A stretch of DNA of 12,907 nt from assembly GCA_035543875.1 (NCBI GenBank), contig DATKIY010000106.1, positions 1-12,907 of the forward strand, given 5' to 3'. Position 1 is the stretch's first letter. Every line of letters starts with the position of its first letter. The notes beneath the pieces were generated by a model, which saw nothing but the letters and a program-made list of their open reading frames with translations, was not told the DNA's origin and made no database searches. Positions 1-5,469 of this stretch are shown here, piece after piece. The stretch comes from DATKIY01 sp035543875. GTDB taxonomy: Bacteria > Actinomycetota > Actinomycetes > JAHEKZ01. Both the position numbers and the translations under genes were made by a program.

Positions 1-2
1 CG

Positions 3-110
3 GCGGCTAGCTGGCAGCCACCTCACGTGTCCTATGGGTATACAAAGCCTGGACCACCTCCTTCCTCGTATGACACGACGGTACGACGGCTGGCCGCTGA
101 TCGCCAGTGA
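3..110 (+). CDS. Possible 3' end of an upstream gene (proline/tyrosine-rich tail)
   Basis: The third forward frame is open from the window edge to a TGA at 108-110. It encodes a 35-residue tail with a Tyr/Pro-rich part (SYGYTKPGPPPSSYD) and a basic end (TVRRLAADRQ). The stop lies 12 bp before the MFS start, so the two could form an operon, with the MFS ribosome-binding site in the gap. The first forward frame is also open over this short stretch and runs 28 bp into the MFS gene, so the choice of frame rests on the natural-looking tail and the tidy stop-to-start spacing. The family cannot be recognised from this fragment. Confidence 0.4.
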   Translation, partial: AASWQPPHVSYGYTKPGPPPSSYDTTVRRLAADRQ

Positions 111-122
111 GTTAAGGGCAAG

Positions 123-1367
123 ATGTCCTTCGTGTCCCGTCGCCTGGTAGTCGATTTGACGCCGCTGCGGGTAAGCGCGGACTACCGGCGCCTGTGGCTT
201 GGCCTGTCGGTGGCGCAAATCGGTCAACAGATGACAACCATGGCCGTCGGCATTCAGGTCTACGACCTCACTGGTTCTAGCTTCTCAGTTGGGCTGGTTG
301 GCGCAGCCGCATTTTTCCCACTGCTGTTGTTCGGTCTGTATGGCGGCTCGATTTCTGACAGGCATGACCGACGCAAGGTAGCGCTGGCTGCGTCGACTGG
401 CCTGTGGATCTGCTCACTGGTGCTGGTAGCCCAGTCAATAGCCGATGTCGGACAAACCTGGCTGCTGTATCTGGTGGTTGGAGCCCAGTCCGCCTGCTTT
501 GCTGTGAACAATCCTGCGCGTGCGGCGATTTTGCCGCGGCTGCTTGGTGCTGAGCTACTTCCGGCGGCGAACACTTTGACCACGGTTACGTGGAACGTTG
601 GCTTTACCTTGGGGCCACTGCTGGGCGGGTTCATTATCTTCGCGAGCGGACTGCCCGCCGCCTATGCGATCGACGCTTTAACCTTCACAGCTGCGCTGTA
701 CGCCCTCTTTCGGCTGCCGCCGATCCCACCCGAGGCAGACGTACGAAAAGCTGGATGGTCAGCGGTATGGGAAGGGCTGCAGTTTCTTAGGACCCGGCGA
801 AATTTGCTGATGACGTTTCTTCTCGACCTTTCTGCCATGGTGCTCGCCCAGCCCCGAGCGCTGTTTCCCGCGCTCGCTGCGACAACTTATGGCGGCGGTG
901 CAAGGACTGTTGGGTACCTATCGGCGGCACCTGCTATCGGCGCTCTCATCGGTGCGCTGTTCTCCGGATGGCTCGGTCGGGTTCGGTGGCAAGGGCTCTA
1001 TGTCGTCATCATGGTGTGCGCGTGGGGCGCATCAATCAGCCTCTTTGGTCTCAGCAACCTGTTGACGTGGGCCTTGTTCTTCTTGGCGCTCTCAGGTTCG
1101 GCAGACATGGTCAGCGCAGTGTTCAGATCAACCATCTTGCAAGTAGCAACTCCAGACGAACTCAGGGGACGGTTGCAGGGAGTCTTCATTGTTGTCGTCG
1201 CTGGTGGTCCGCGAATTGGTGATGTCGTTGCTGGTTCGGCGGCAACTGTCCTTGGCGAGCAGGTTGCCATCGTCGCCGGCGGTATGGCGTGCATCTCCGT
1301 TGCTTTGGCATTAGTTGCCTGGCATCGCGGGTTTATTCGGTACGACGCGCTGCATCCGGTGCCGTGA
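123..1367 (+). CDS. MFS exporter, EntS-like (MFS_3 / transmembrane secretion effector type)
   Basis: This 414-residue inner-membrane protein has the length and layout of 12-helix major facilitator exporters of the EntS/MFS_3 type. The N-terminus has the subfamily pattern (YRRLWLGLSVAQIGQQM, residues 21-37, then VYDLTGSSFSVGLVG). The cytoplasmic loop between helices 2 and 3 carries MFS motif A at 74-85, with D79, R80, D82, R83 and R84. A conserved NNPARAAILPRLL segment sits at 129-141, and the late subfamily signature FRSTILQVATPDELRGRLQG is at 334-353. Family members export siderophores, macrolides and other small molecules by proton antiport; the substrate here cannot be read from sequence. 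The ATG follows a modest ribosome-binding site (AAGGG, 115-119). It may be cotranscribed with the gene that ends at 110. Confidence 0.9.
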   Translation: MSFVSRRLVVDLTPLRVSADYRRLWLGLSVAQIGQQMTTMAVGIQVYDLTGSSFSVGLVGAAAFFPLLLFGLYGGSISDRHDRRKVALAASTGLWICSLVLVAQSIADVGQTWLLYLVVGAQSACFAVNNPARAAILPRLLGAELLPAANTLTTVTWNVGFTLGPLLGGFIIFASGLPAAYAIDALTFTAALYALFRLPPIPPEADVRKAGWSAVWEGLQFLRTRRNLLMTFLLDLSAMVLAQPRALFPALAATTYGGGARTVGYLSAAPAIGALIGALFSGWLGRVRWQGLYVVIMVCAWGASISLFGLSNLLTWALFFLALSGSADMVSAVFRSTILQVATPDELRGRLQGVFIVVVAGGPRIGDVVAGSAATVLGEQVAIVAGGMACISVALALVAWHRGFIRYDALHPVP

Positions 1368-1413
1368 GCCACGCCGAGTGCTCGTTGGGCTGTCGCGCAT
1401 GCCTGAGTAGGCC

Positions 1414-1419
1414 TAGCCT
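1414..1419 (+). promoter_or_regulatory. Candidate -10 element (TAGCCT) for a leaderless GCS2-family transcript
   Basis: TAGCCT fits the actinobacterial TAnnnT -10 pattern and ends 6 nt before the GTG at 1426, so transcription would start at the start codon. No Shine-Dalgarno sequence lies in front of that GTG. No good -35 is visible; a weak TGTCGC lies 17 nt upstream. Confidence 0.4.
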
Positions 1420-1425
1420 GAACGT

Positions 1426-2568
1426 GTGCACATTCCCTTCAATCCTTCAGCGGGTTCAAGCCTAGGCATCGAGTGGGAACTTGAGCTGGTTGATTTGCAG
1501 TCGCGCGAGCTAGCCAGTGCGGCGACCGACATCCTGAAGGAGATCTCGCCGGTTCCAGGTGAAGAGCATCCGAAAGCTAAGCACGAGCTTCTCGAATCGA
1601 CCATTGAAATCATTACCGGTATTTGCTCGACCGTGTCTGAAGCTCGTGACGACTTAGCGGGAACCCTGAAGGAGGTACGCGAAGCAGCAGCTCGGCGCGG
1701 TCTTGGTGTCATGTGTTCTGGAACGCACCCGTTTACCGATTGGTCGACACAGAAAATCAGCCCGAATCCGCGCTACGCGGAGCTGGTTGAGAATATGCAG
1801 TGGCTTGCGCGGCGCATGCAGATCTTCGGAGTTCACGTGCACGTCGGTGTTCGGTCCCCGGACAAGGCAATCCCGATAAATAACGCGCTGATGGCTTACA
1901 TTCCACATTTCCTTGCGTTGTCAGCGTCATCGCCGTACTGGGTGGGTACAGACACGGGGCTTGCGTCCGCACGTAGCAAAGTCTTCGAGGGACTTCCCAC
2001 TGCAGGGCTCCCATACTCCCTCTCCGGATGGGATGCGTTCGAGGACTACATGGAGACGCTGATCTCGACGCAAACCATTCAGTCGATTCGCGAAGTCTGG
2101 TGGGACATTCGTCCGCACCCCAACTTTGGGACTGTGGAGCTTCGTATCTGCGACGGGCTGCCGACGCTCGATGAGATCACTGTCATTGCGGCGATGAGTC
2201 AGTCTCTTGTCGAATCCTTCGATCGCCAACTCGACAAGGGCTACACGCTGCCGCAACCCAAGATGTGGTTGGTTCGCGAGAACAAGTGGCGGGCGGCCCG
2301 CTATGGACTTGACGCCGAAATTGTTGTGGACGATCGCGGCAACACCATGCAGCCGGTTCGTGAGGCGATCCTAGAGCTTGCCGATGATCTGGCCCCGATC
2401 GCTCGCAAGATTGGCTGCGAAGAGGAGCTCGCACGGGTCGAGCAGCTTTTAGATGTGGGCGCCAGCTATCAGCGTCAGCGGGCGGTCGCTGCGGCTAACG
2501 ACGGCGACCTGCGGGCAGTAGTGGACTCGTTGCTAGGCGAGATGGAGGAAGGCATCTTCCATTCGTAG
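1426..2568 (+). CDS. Carboxylate-amine ligase / glutamate-cysteine ligase-like protein (GCS2, YbdK family)
   Basis: This 380-residue protein belongs to the GCS2 family, which joins a carboxylate to an amine using ATP; E. coli YbdK has weak glutamate-cysteine ligase activity. The family blocks appear in order: GIEWELELVD at 14-23, ESTIEIITGIC at 57-67, SGTHPF at 98-103, GVHVHVG at 135-141, WWDIRPHPNFGTVELRICD at 225-243, and NKWRAARYGLDA at 286-297. The length is normal for the family. Actinobacteria usually make mycothiol, not glutathione, and no gshB or ergothioneine (egt) gene is nearby, so the real substrate pair is open. The start is GTG, with no Shine-Dalgarno sequence but a -10-like hexamer 6 nt upstream. 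Its stop is 3 bp from the stop of the convergent RHH gene. The family assignment is firm; the substrate is not. Confidence 0.9.
   Translation: MHIPFNPSAGSSLGIEWELELVDLQSRELASAATDILKEISPVPGEEHPKAKHELLESTIEIITGICSTVSEARDDLAGTLKEVREAAARRGLGVMCSGTHPFTDWSTQKISPNPRYAELVENMQWLARRMQIFGVHVHVGVRSPDKAIPINNALMAYIPHFLALSASSPYWVGTDTGLASARSKVFEGLPTAGLPYSLSGWDAFEDYMETLISTQTIQSIREVWWDIRPHPNFGTVELRICDGLPTLDEITVIAAMSQSLVESFDRQLDKGYTLPQPKMWLVRENKWRAARYGLDAEIVVDDRGNTMQPVREAILELADDLAPIARKIGCEEELARVEQLLDVGASYQRQRAVAAANDGDLRAVVDSLLGEMEEGIFHS
2547..2560. terminator. Small hairpin at the GCS2 / RHH convergent end (weak candidate)
   Basis: GGAAG and CTTCC form a perfect 5-bp stem around a GCAT loop, 6 nt before the GCS2-family stop. 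There is no T-run. It is listed because two other convergent junctions in the window carry stronger hairpins at a stop codon; alone it could be chance. Confidence 0.2.
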
Positions 2569-2571
2569 ACG

Positions 2572-2946
2572 TCAGTCGAGGTACGAGTAGAGCGCGTCTC
2601 TGACAACATCGTCCACGCTTCCACCGTCGACGCCGGCGCGCTTGCGCACTGCCTTCCGCAGCTTCTTGGGAACCCGCACCTCTAAGGGGACGGAGTCTTC
2701 GGCTTTCTTGCCTTTGCCCGACTTAAGGTCTCGTGCATCCTTGGCTGACTTCGCCGCTTTCGCGGCCTTTCTGGCCCGCAAGTCGCCTGGTTTGTAGTGG
2801 GCATTGTCAGCGGGCGCAACGGCAGCCACTGGCGCAACCGGCGCTGGGTGCAGGTGCTTTTCTGGCGTAGCACGCGGCGCCGCGGGATGAACGGAGCCGT
2901 CGGTGGCGCGACGGAGCGCGGGGCGAGGTTCGGGGGTGCGGCTCAC
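2572..2946 (-). CDS. Small basic ribbon-helix-helix protein, probable ParB-like partner of ParA
   Basis: This 124-residue protein has two parts. Residues 1-85 are low in order-promoting residues and rich in Ala, Pro, Arg and Lys, with a lysine-dense segment at about 52-81. Residues 86-124 fit a ribbon-helix-helix DNA-binding fold: a strand (VPLEVRV), a basic helix (PKKLRKAVRKRA, 93-104), a turn, and a second helix (SVDDVVRDALYSYL, 110-123). The GTG start has a good ribosome-binding site (AGGAG, 6 nt away). It begins 19 bp after the parA stop on the same strand, so the two are almost certainly one operon. Small RHH proteins act as centromere-binding partners of ParA in several plasmid systems, and short arginine-containing N-termini such as this one can stimulate the ATPase. 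That role is inferred from family and neighbour; a plain transcriptional regulator is the alternative. Confidence 0.8.
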   Translation of the reverse strand: MSRTPEPRPALRRATDGSVHPAAPRATPEKHLHPAPVAPVAAVAPADNAHYKPGDLRARKAAKAAKSAKDARDLKSGKGKKAEDSVPLEVRVPKKLRKAVRKRAGVDGGSVDDVVRDALYSYLD

Positions 2947-2965
2947 TGGTGCTCCTAGTTTTCGT

Positions 2966-3748
2966 TCAGTGGACGGACCGCAAAGGTCCAGCTTCGAGGG
3001 AAACGCTTAACAGTCGATCGAGATAGCCATCCAGAATCCTCGAGACTTCGCGACCGGCTGGGCTTCGCCAATGTTGAACAGGTGTGCACGCGCCAGCTGC
3101 TTGCTGCACAACGGCGCGATCGGGCAGTGGAGGCTGCAACAGGAGATCGCCGTAGGCCAGCGCGAGTTCGGCCATGCGATAGCGATGCTCTGATGACGTG
3201 GGGCGAACCCGGTTAACGGCTATTCCTGCCACCTGTAGCCGGAGGTTGTACGAACGCACGACGTCGATCGACTCGAGTGCCTGCTGAGCACCCTGAAGGG
3301 CGAACAAACTAGGTTCGGTGACGACCAACGCGAGGTCGCTCGCCGTCAAAGCGTTACGAGTCAGTTCGCCGAGCGCCGGTGGAGTGTCAAGCAGCACCAG
3401 GTCGTACCCGTCGATTCCTTGCATAGTGATGCGCAGACGAACGTTGCCATCGCCTTCGGGTACGGCTCGGTGCTCAAGCGCTCGCTCACTGGCAACCAGT
3501 CCGATCCCGTCGCCCCACCCGCTCGGCACGACGGCTTGCGACAGGATGCCCGCCCGGCCGTCAGCAAGAACGTCGTTTGCGGTGAACTCAACCTTGGTTG
3601 GATCGAGTACGACGGTGGCATTGGCTTGCGGGTCTAGATCGACAACGAGCGTCCGCAACCCCCGGGCATGCGCGGCGCCAGCCAAACCCAAGGTGACCGA
3701 CGTCTTCCCGACGCCGCCCTTGAGGCTCAAGACACTCACCACTCGCAT
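2966..3748 (-). CDS. ParA-family ATPase (MinD/ParA type)
   Basis: This 260-residue ATPase drives partition or positioning by cycling on DNA or membrane. The deviant Walker A motif KGGVGKTS is at 10-17, with signature Lys10 and catalytic Lys15. The switch I block DLDPQANAT is at 37-45, and Walker B (DLVLLDTPP) at 116-124. An EPSLFALQGAQQALESI block, typical of ParA proteins, follows at 145-161. The ATG at 3748 was chosen because family members begin a few residues before the Walker A motif. The frame stays open 61 codons further upstream, but that part is Ser/Gly/Arg-rich and unlike a ParA N-terminus. There is no Shine-Dalgarno sequence; a TACCCT hexamer lies 7 nt upstream, which suggests a leaderless mRNA. 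It is neither soj beside a full-length spo0J nor linked to replication genes here. Confidence 0.92.
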   Translation of the reverse strand: MRVVSVLSLKGGVGKTSVTLGLAGAAHARGLRTLVVDLDPQANATVVLDPTKVEFTANDVLADGRAGILSQAVVPSGWGDGIGLVASERALEHRAVPEGDGNVRLRITMQGIDGYDLVLLDTPPALGELTRNALTASDLALVVTEPSLFALQGAQQALESIDVVRSYNLRLQVAGIAVNRVRPTSSEHRYRMAELALAYGDLLLQPPLPDRAVVQQAAGACTPVQHWRSPAGREVSRILDGYLDRLLSVSLEAGPLRSVH

Positions 3749-3755
3749 GGGCCGC

Positions 3756-3761
3756 AGGGTA
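3756..3761 (-). promoter_or_regulatory. Candidate -10 element (TACCCT) for leaderless parA
   Basis: On the minus strand TACCCT lies 7 nt before the parA ATG, with no Shine-Dalgarno sequence between them. It matches TAnnnT. The assignment rests on the same pattern recurring at other genes in the window. Confidence 0.35.
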
Positions 3762-3872
3762 CGTGGAGCGCCGACCGCTTGTTCGGGAAGTCCCGATGTC
3801 CGTGCGCCGAGCGAGTGACCCGATGACCACCCGGGGCTGCTGGCGTGGCTCGATCCTGCACACGTGCCCGGC

Positions 3873-3899
3873 CGACGAGTCGACGAGAACGTTTGTTCT
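3873..3899. promoter_or_regulatory. Tandem CGACGAG repeats plus a GAAC-N4-GTTC palindrome upstream of parA
   Basis: Two copies of CGACGAG (3873-3879 and 3881-3887) repeat with an 8-bp period and run into a 14-bp palindrome, AGAAC-GTTT-GTTCT (3886-3899). This lies in the 200-bp gap between parA and the SRPBCC gene, 125-151 bp upstream of the parA start. RHH partition proteins often bind short tandem repeats, so it is a possible operator or centromere-like site. The palindrome also partly resembles an actinobacterial SOS box (CGAAC-N4-GTTCG) but has A and T where C and G are expected. Otherwise the gap shows no gene. Confidence 0.25.
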
Positions 3900-3910
3900 A
3901 GTCCCGAAGC

Positions 3911-3929
3911 GCCAGCCGAGCCACCTGGC
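3911..3929 (-). terminator. Possible hairpin after the arsR-SRPBCC operon
   Basis: GCCAG and CTGGC form a 5-bp GC-rich stem around a 9-nt loop, beginning about 20 nt downstream of the SRPBCC stop in the direction of transcription. No T-run follows, so it is a weak terminator candidate. Confidence 0.25.
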
Positions 3930-3948
3930 ACCGCCCGATGATCGAAGG

Positions 3949-4431
3949 TCAGGGAGCGAGAAGTTCATCGAGGCGATCGAACCCCTCCGTCACCCCCTCC
4001 TCCATGCCGCTTGAGACCCATGCGTCGCGTTCCTCAAATGAGTCGACGAGTGATGTGGACGTGAGCCGGGTCCGTCCGTCGCCCAGGTCTTCAAAGACCA
4101 GCCGTTCGAGTGCCACGCCATCGGGCTGACCCTCGAAGGTGAGCGTCTGCACGATCAGCTCGGAGGGCCGGACCTCGTGAAAGCTGCCGTGAAAGCCAAA
4201 CTCGTTCCCAGCGCTCGCTAGGACATAGCGGAAGGCGCCGCCGGTTTGGCAGTCGTATCGATCGATTTTCATTGTGTGACGCCGCGGGCCGAGCCATTGG
4301 GTGATCAGGTCGGGGTCGGTGTGTGCTCGAAAAACTTTGTTCGGCGCGGCGTCGAATTCGCGGATGATCCTGACGATGGGTACGTCTTTATCGGCTGTGA
4401 CCTCTGTTTGATTTTGGTTTGTGCGGCTCAC
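3949..4431 (-). CDS. SRPBCC / AHSA1-domain protein
   Basis: This 160-residue protein is a single START/Bet v 1-like SRPBCC domain of the AHSA1 group, a fold with a deep pocket for hydrophobic ligands. Typical blocks are REFDAAPNKVFRAHTDPDLI at 24-43, followed by a TQWLGP stretch; GGAFRYVL at 64-71; FGFHGSFHEVRPSELIVQT at 78-96, followed by the LTFEG strand; and a C-terminal helix with SGMEEGVTEGFDRLDELL at 141-158. No known ligand or enzyme activity can be assigned. It is cotranscribed with arsR and overlaps it by 44 bp. The GTG start is supported by its own ribosome-binding site (AGGAG, about 7 nt away) inside arsR. ArsR-SRPBCC pairs are common in actinobacteria, where the regulator is thought to control its partner. 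Confidence 0.92.
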   Translation of the reverse strand: MSRTNQNQTEVTADKDVPIVRIIREFDAAPNKVFRAHTDPDLITQWLGPRRHTMKIDRYDCQTGGAFRYVLASAGNEFGFHGSFHEVRPSELIVQTLTFEGQPDGVALERLVFEDLGDGRTRLTSTSLVDSFEERDAWVSSGMEEGVTEGFDRLDELLAP

Positions 4432-4810
4432 TTGGCTTCTCCTGTTCCCGGTTCGCCATTTCGGCGGGATGTGTAGCGGACTGCTCGGGTTCTGGCATCG
4501 AACGCAGCACCGTGTCGAGTCGTTGGTAGCGCTCCTGCGCCTGTCGGCGGTAACGATCGAGCCACTTGGTCATCAGGTCGAAGACTTCGGCTTCGAGATG
4601 AACCGGGCGGCGTTGTGCTTCGCGGCTCCGGCTGACGAGTCCGGCATCCTCCAGCACCCGCAGATGCTTTGAGACCGCCTGCACGGTCACGTCGTAGGGC
4701 GCGGCGAGCTCGTTAACCGTGGCATCTGCTCCCGCAAGCCTGGCGACCATGTCCCGTCGGGTTGGATCGGCAAGCGCTGAAAACACTTCCGAAAGGGGAT
4801 CGGGCTGCAC
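4388..4810 (-). CDS. ArsR/SmtB-family winged-helix repressor
   Basis: This 140-residue regulator opens with the family pattern VFSALADPTRRDMVARLAG (9-27). Its winged helix-turn-helix follows at about 32-60 (TVNELAAPYDVTVQAVSKHL, then RVLEDAGLVSR), with a wing containing RRPVHLE. The protein has no cysteine at all, so it lacks the ELCVCDL-type metal site of classical ArsR; it belongs to the non-metal group paired with SRPBCC genes. Residues after about 105 form a hydrophilic tail whose DNA also encodes the start of the SRPBCC gene. The GTG start has a strong ribosome-binding site (GAGGAGG, 5 nt away). Two matched palindromes lie at its promoter and suggest autorepression. The effector is unknown. 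Confidence 0.93.
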   Translation of the reverse strand: MQPDPLSEVFSALADPTRRDMVARLAGADATVNELAAPYDVTVQAVSKHLRVLEDAGLVSRSREAQRRPVHLEAEVFDLMTKWLDRYRRQAQERYQRLDTVLRSMPEPEQSATHPAEMANREQEKPSEPHKPKSNRGHSR

Positions 4811-4825
4811 GCCAGCCTCCTCGAT

Positions 4826-4843
4826 TTCAACCGATTGGTTGAA
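4826..4843. promoter_or_regulatory. ArsR operator candidate 1 (TTCAACC-N4-GGTTGAA)
   Basis: TTCAACCGATTGGTTGAA has perfect 7-bp arms around a 4-bp centre. It would cover the predicted transcription start of arsR (about 4840). The same core, CAACC-N4-GGTTG, recurs 46 bp away (centre to centre). Confidence 0.65.
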
Positions 4844-4846
4844 TAC

Positions 4847-4876
4847 AAGCTATCGACTTGCTGTCACAGTTGTCAA
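4847..4876 (-). promoter_or_regulatory. Promoter of the arsR-SRPBCC operon
   Basis: On the minus strand a perfect TTGACA (4871-4876) is followed after 18 nt by TAGCTT (4847-4852), which predicts transcription start near 4840 and a leader of about 30 nt to the GTG. The -35 overlaps operator 2, and operator 1 overlaps the start point: a classic layout for steric repression. Confidence 0.5.
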
Positions 4877-4888
4877 CCACTTGGTTGA
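4873..4888. promoter_or_regulatory. ArsR operator candidate 2 (TCAACC-N4-GGTTGA)
   Basis: TCAACCACTTGGTTGA has perfect 6-bp arms, with the same CAACC-N4-GGTTG core as operator 1 but a different 4-bp centre, so the arms are the conserved part. It overlaps the -35 of arsR and ends 35 bp before the start codon of the divergent DUF1990 gene, where it could also touch that promoter. Confidence 0.65.
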
Positions 4889-4923
4889 AGACCCACGTCA
4901 GCGTGTCCTGAGATCATGGACAG

Positions 4924-5469
4924 GTGCGAACTGACGCGATGCTGACGTACCCAGACCGTCTTCGTGGCACTTCGGTTTCCGCCCTGCTGGGGCGGACTGA
5001 GCTCCCTCAGGGGTACCGGCATGTTCGTGCGTCAACGCTCGTAGGTCATGGAGATGAGCGTTTTGTTCGCGCGTTCACGATGTTGCTTCAGTTCGACATG
5101 CACAGGGCGGCGGGGCTTCATGTGACTGCCAGCCGGGCGACGGCAGCGGTGGGTGTTCGGGTCAGGTTGCGACTTGGGGTCGGGCCGATAGCGATCGCCG
5201 CGCCGTGTGAAGTCGTAGCGGTGATTGACCGGGTCGACCAACGCGGCTTCGCCTACGGCACTCTGCCGGGACATCCTGAGTCGGGGGAGGAGGCATTCCT
5301 CGTTGAACGCCGCGTCGTGCCAGATTCCGTACCGGAGGTCTGGTTGCACATCGTGGCGTTCTCCGAGCCGGCAACCTGGTGGTCACGGCTGGCCTCGCCA
5401 CTCAATCACCGAATGCAGGATGTCATCACTCGCCGCTACCACCGAGCACTGCGCGATTTCGCGCAGTGA
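4924..5469 (+). CDS. DUF1990 / UPF0548-family protein
   Basis: This 181-residue protein is recognised by the family hallmark FAYGTLPGHPESGEEAF (109-125), preceded by a beta-rich middle (VGVRVRLRLGVGPIAIAAPCEVVAVID, in segments over 77-102) and followed by LHIVAFSEPATWW (141-153) and a C-terminal helix. The molecular function of the family is not established. There is no signal peptide or membrane segment, so it is probably cytoplasmic. The GTG at 4924 lacks a Shine-Dalgarno sequence; a weak GATCAT sits 6 nt upstream. An ATG five codons inside (4939) is an alternative start. It is divergent from arsR across 113 bp holding the twin operators, and its stop abuts the stop of the convergent photolyase with no base between. 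Confidence 0.88.
   Translation: MRTDAMLTYPDRLRGTSVSALLGRTELPQGYRHVRASTLVGHGDERFVRAFTMLLQFDMHRAAGLHVTASRATAAVGVRVRLRLGVGPIAIAAPCEVVAVIDRVDQRGFAYGTLPGHPESGEEAFLVERRVVPDSVPEVWLHIVAFSEPATWWSRLASPLNHRMQDVITRRYHRALRDFAQ
5447..5468. terminator. Perfect 9-bp hairpin across the DUF1990 stop codon
   Basis: CACTGCGCG (5447-5455) and CGCGCAGTG (5460-5468) pair perfectly around ATTT. The hairpin forms the last codons and most of the stop of the DUF1990 gene, and is the first sequence after the photolyase stop on the other strand, so it could end transcripts from both sides. Neither side has a T-run, as in many actinobacterial terminator candidates. Confidence 0.5.

Noticed and set aside
1408..1426. Iron-box-like sequence around TAGCCTGAAC before the GCS2 gene
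   Set aside because: Only about 10 of 19 positions fit the IdeR consensus, and the TAGCCT is better explained as a -10 element.
3318..3818. 166-codon open frame opposite parA
   Set aside because: Ser/Thr/Arg/Pro-rich shadow of a confirmed ParA gene with no recognisable domain; high-GC coding DNA often leaves such frames open.
3749..3931. In-frame 61-codon upstream extension of parA
   Set aside because: It is Ser/Gly/Arg-rich and unlike any ParA N-terminus; ATG 3748 puts the Walker A motif at the usual position and has a -10-like hexamer upstream.
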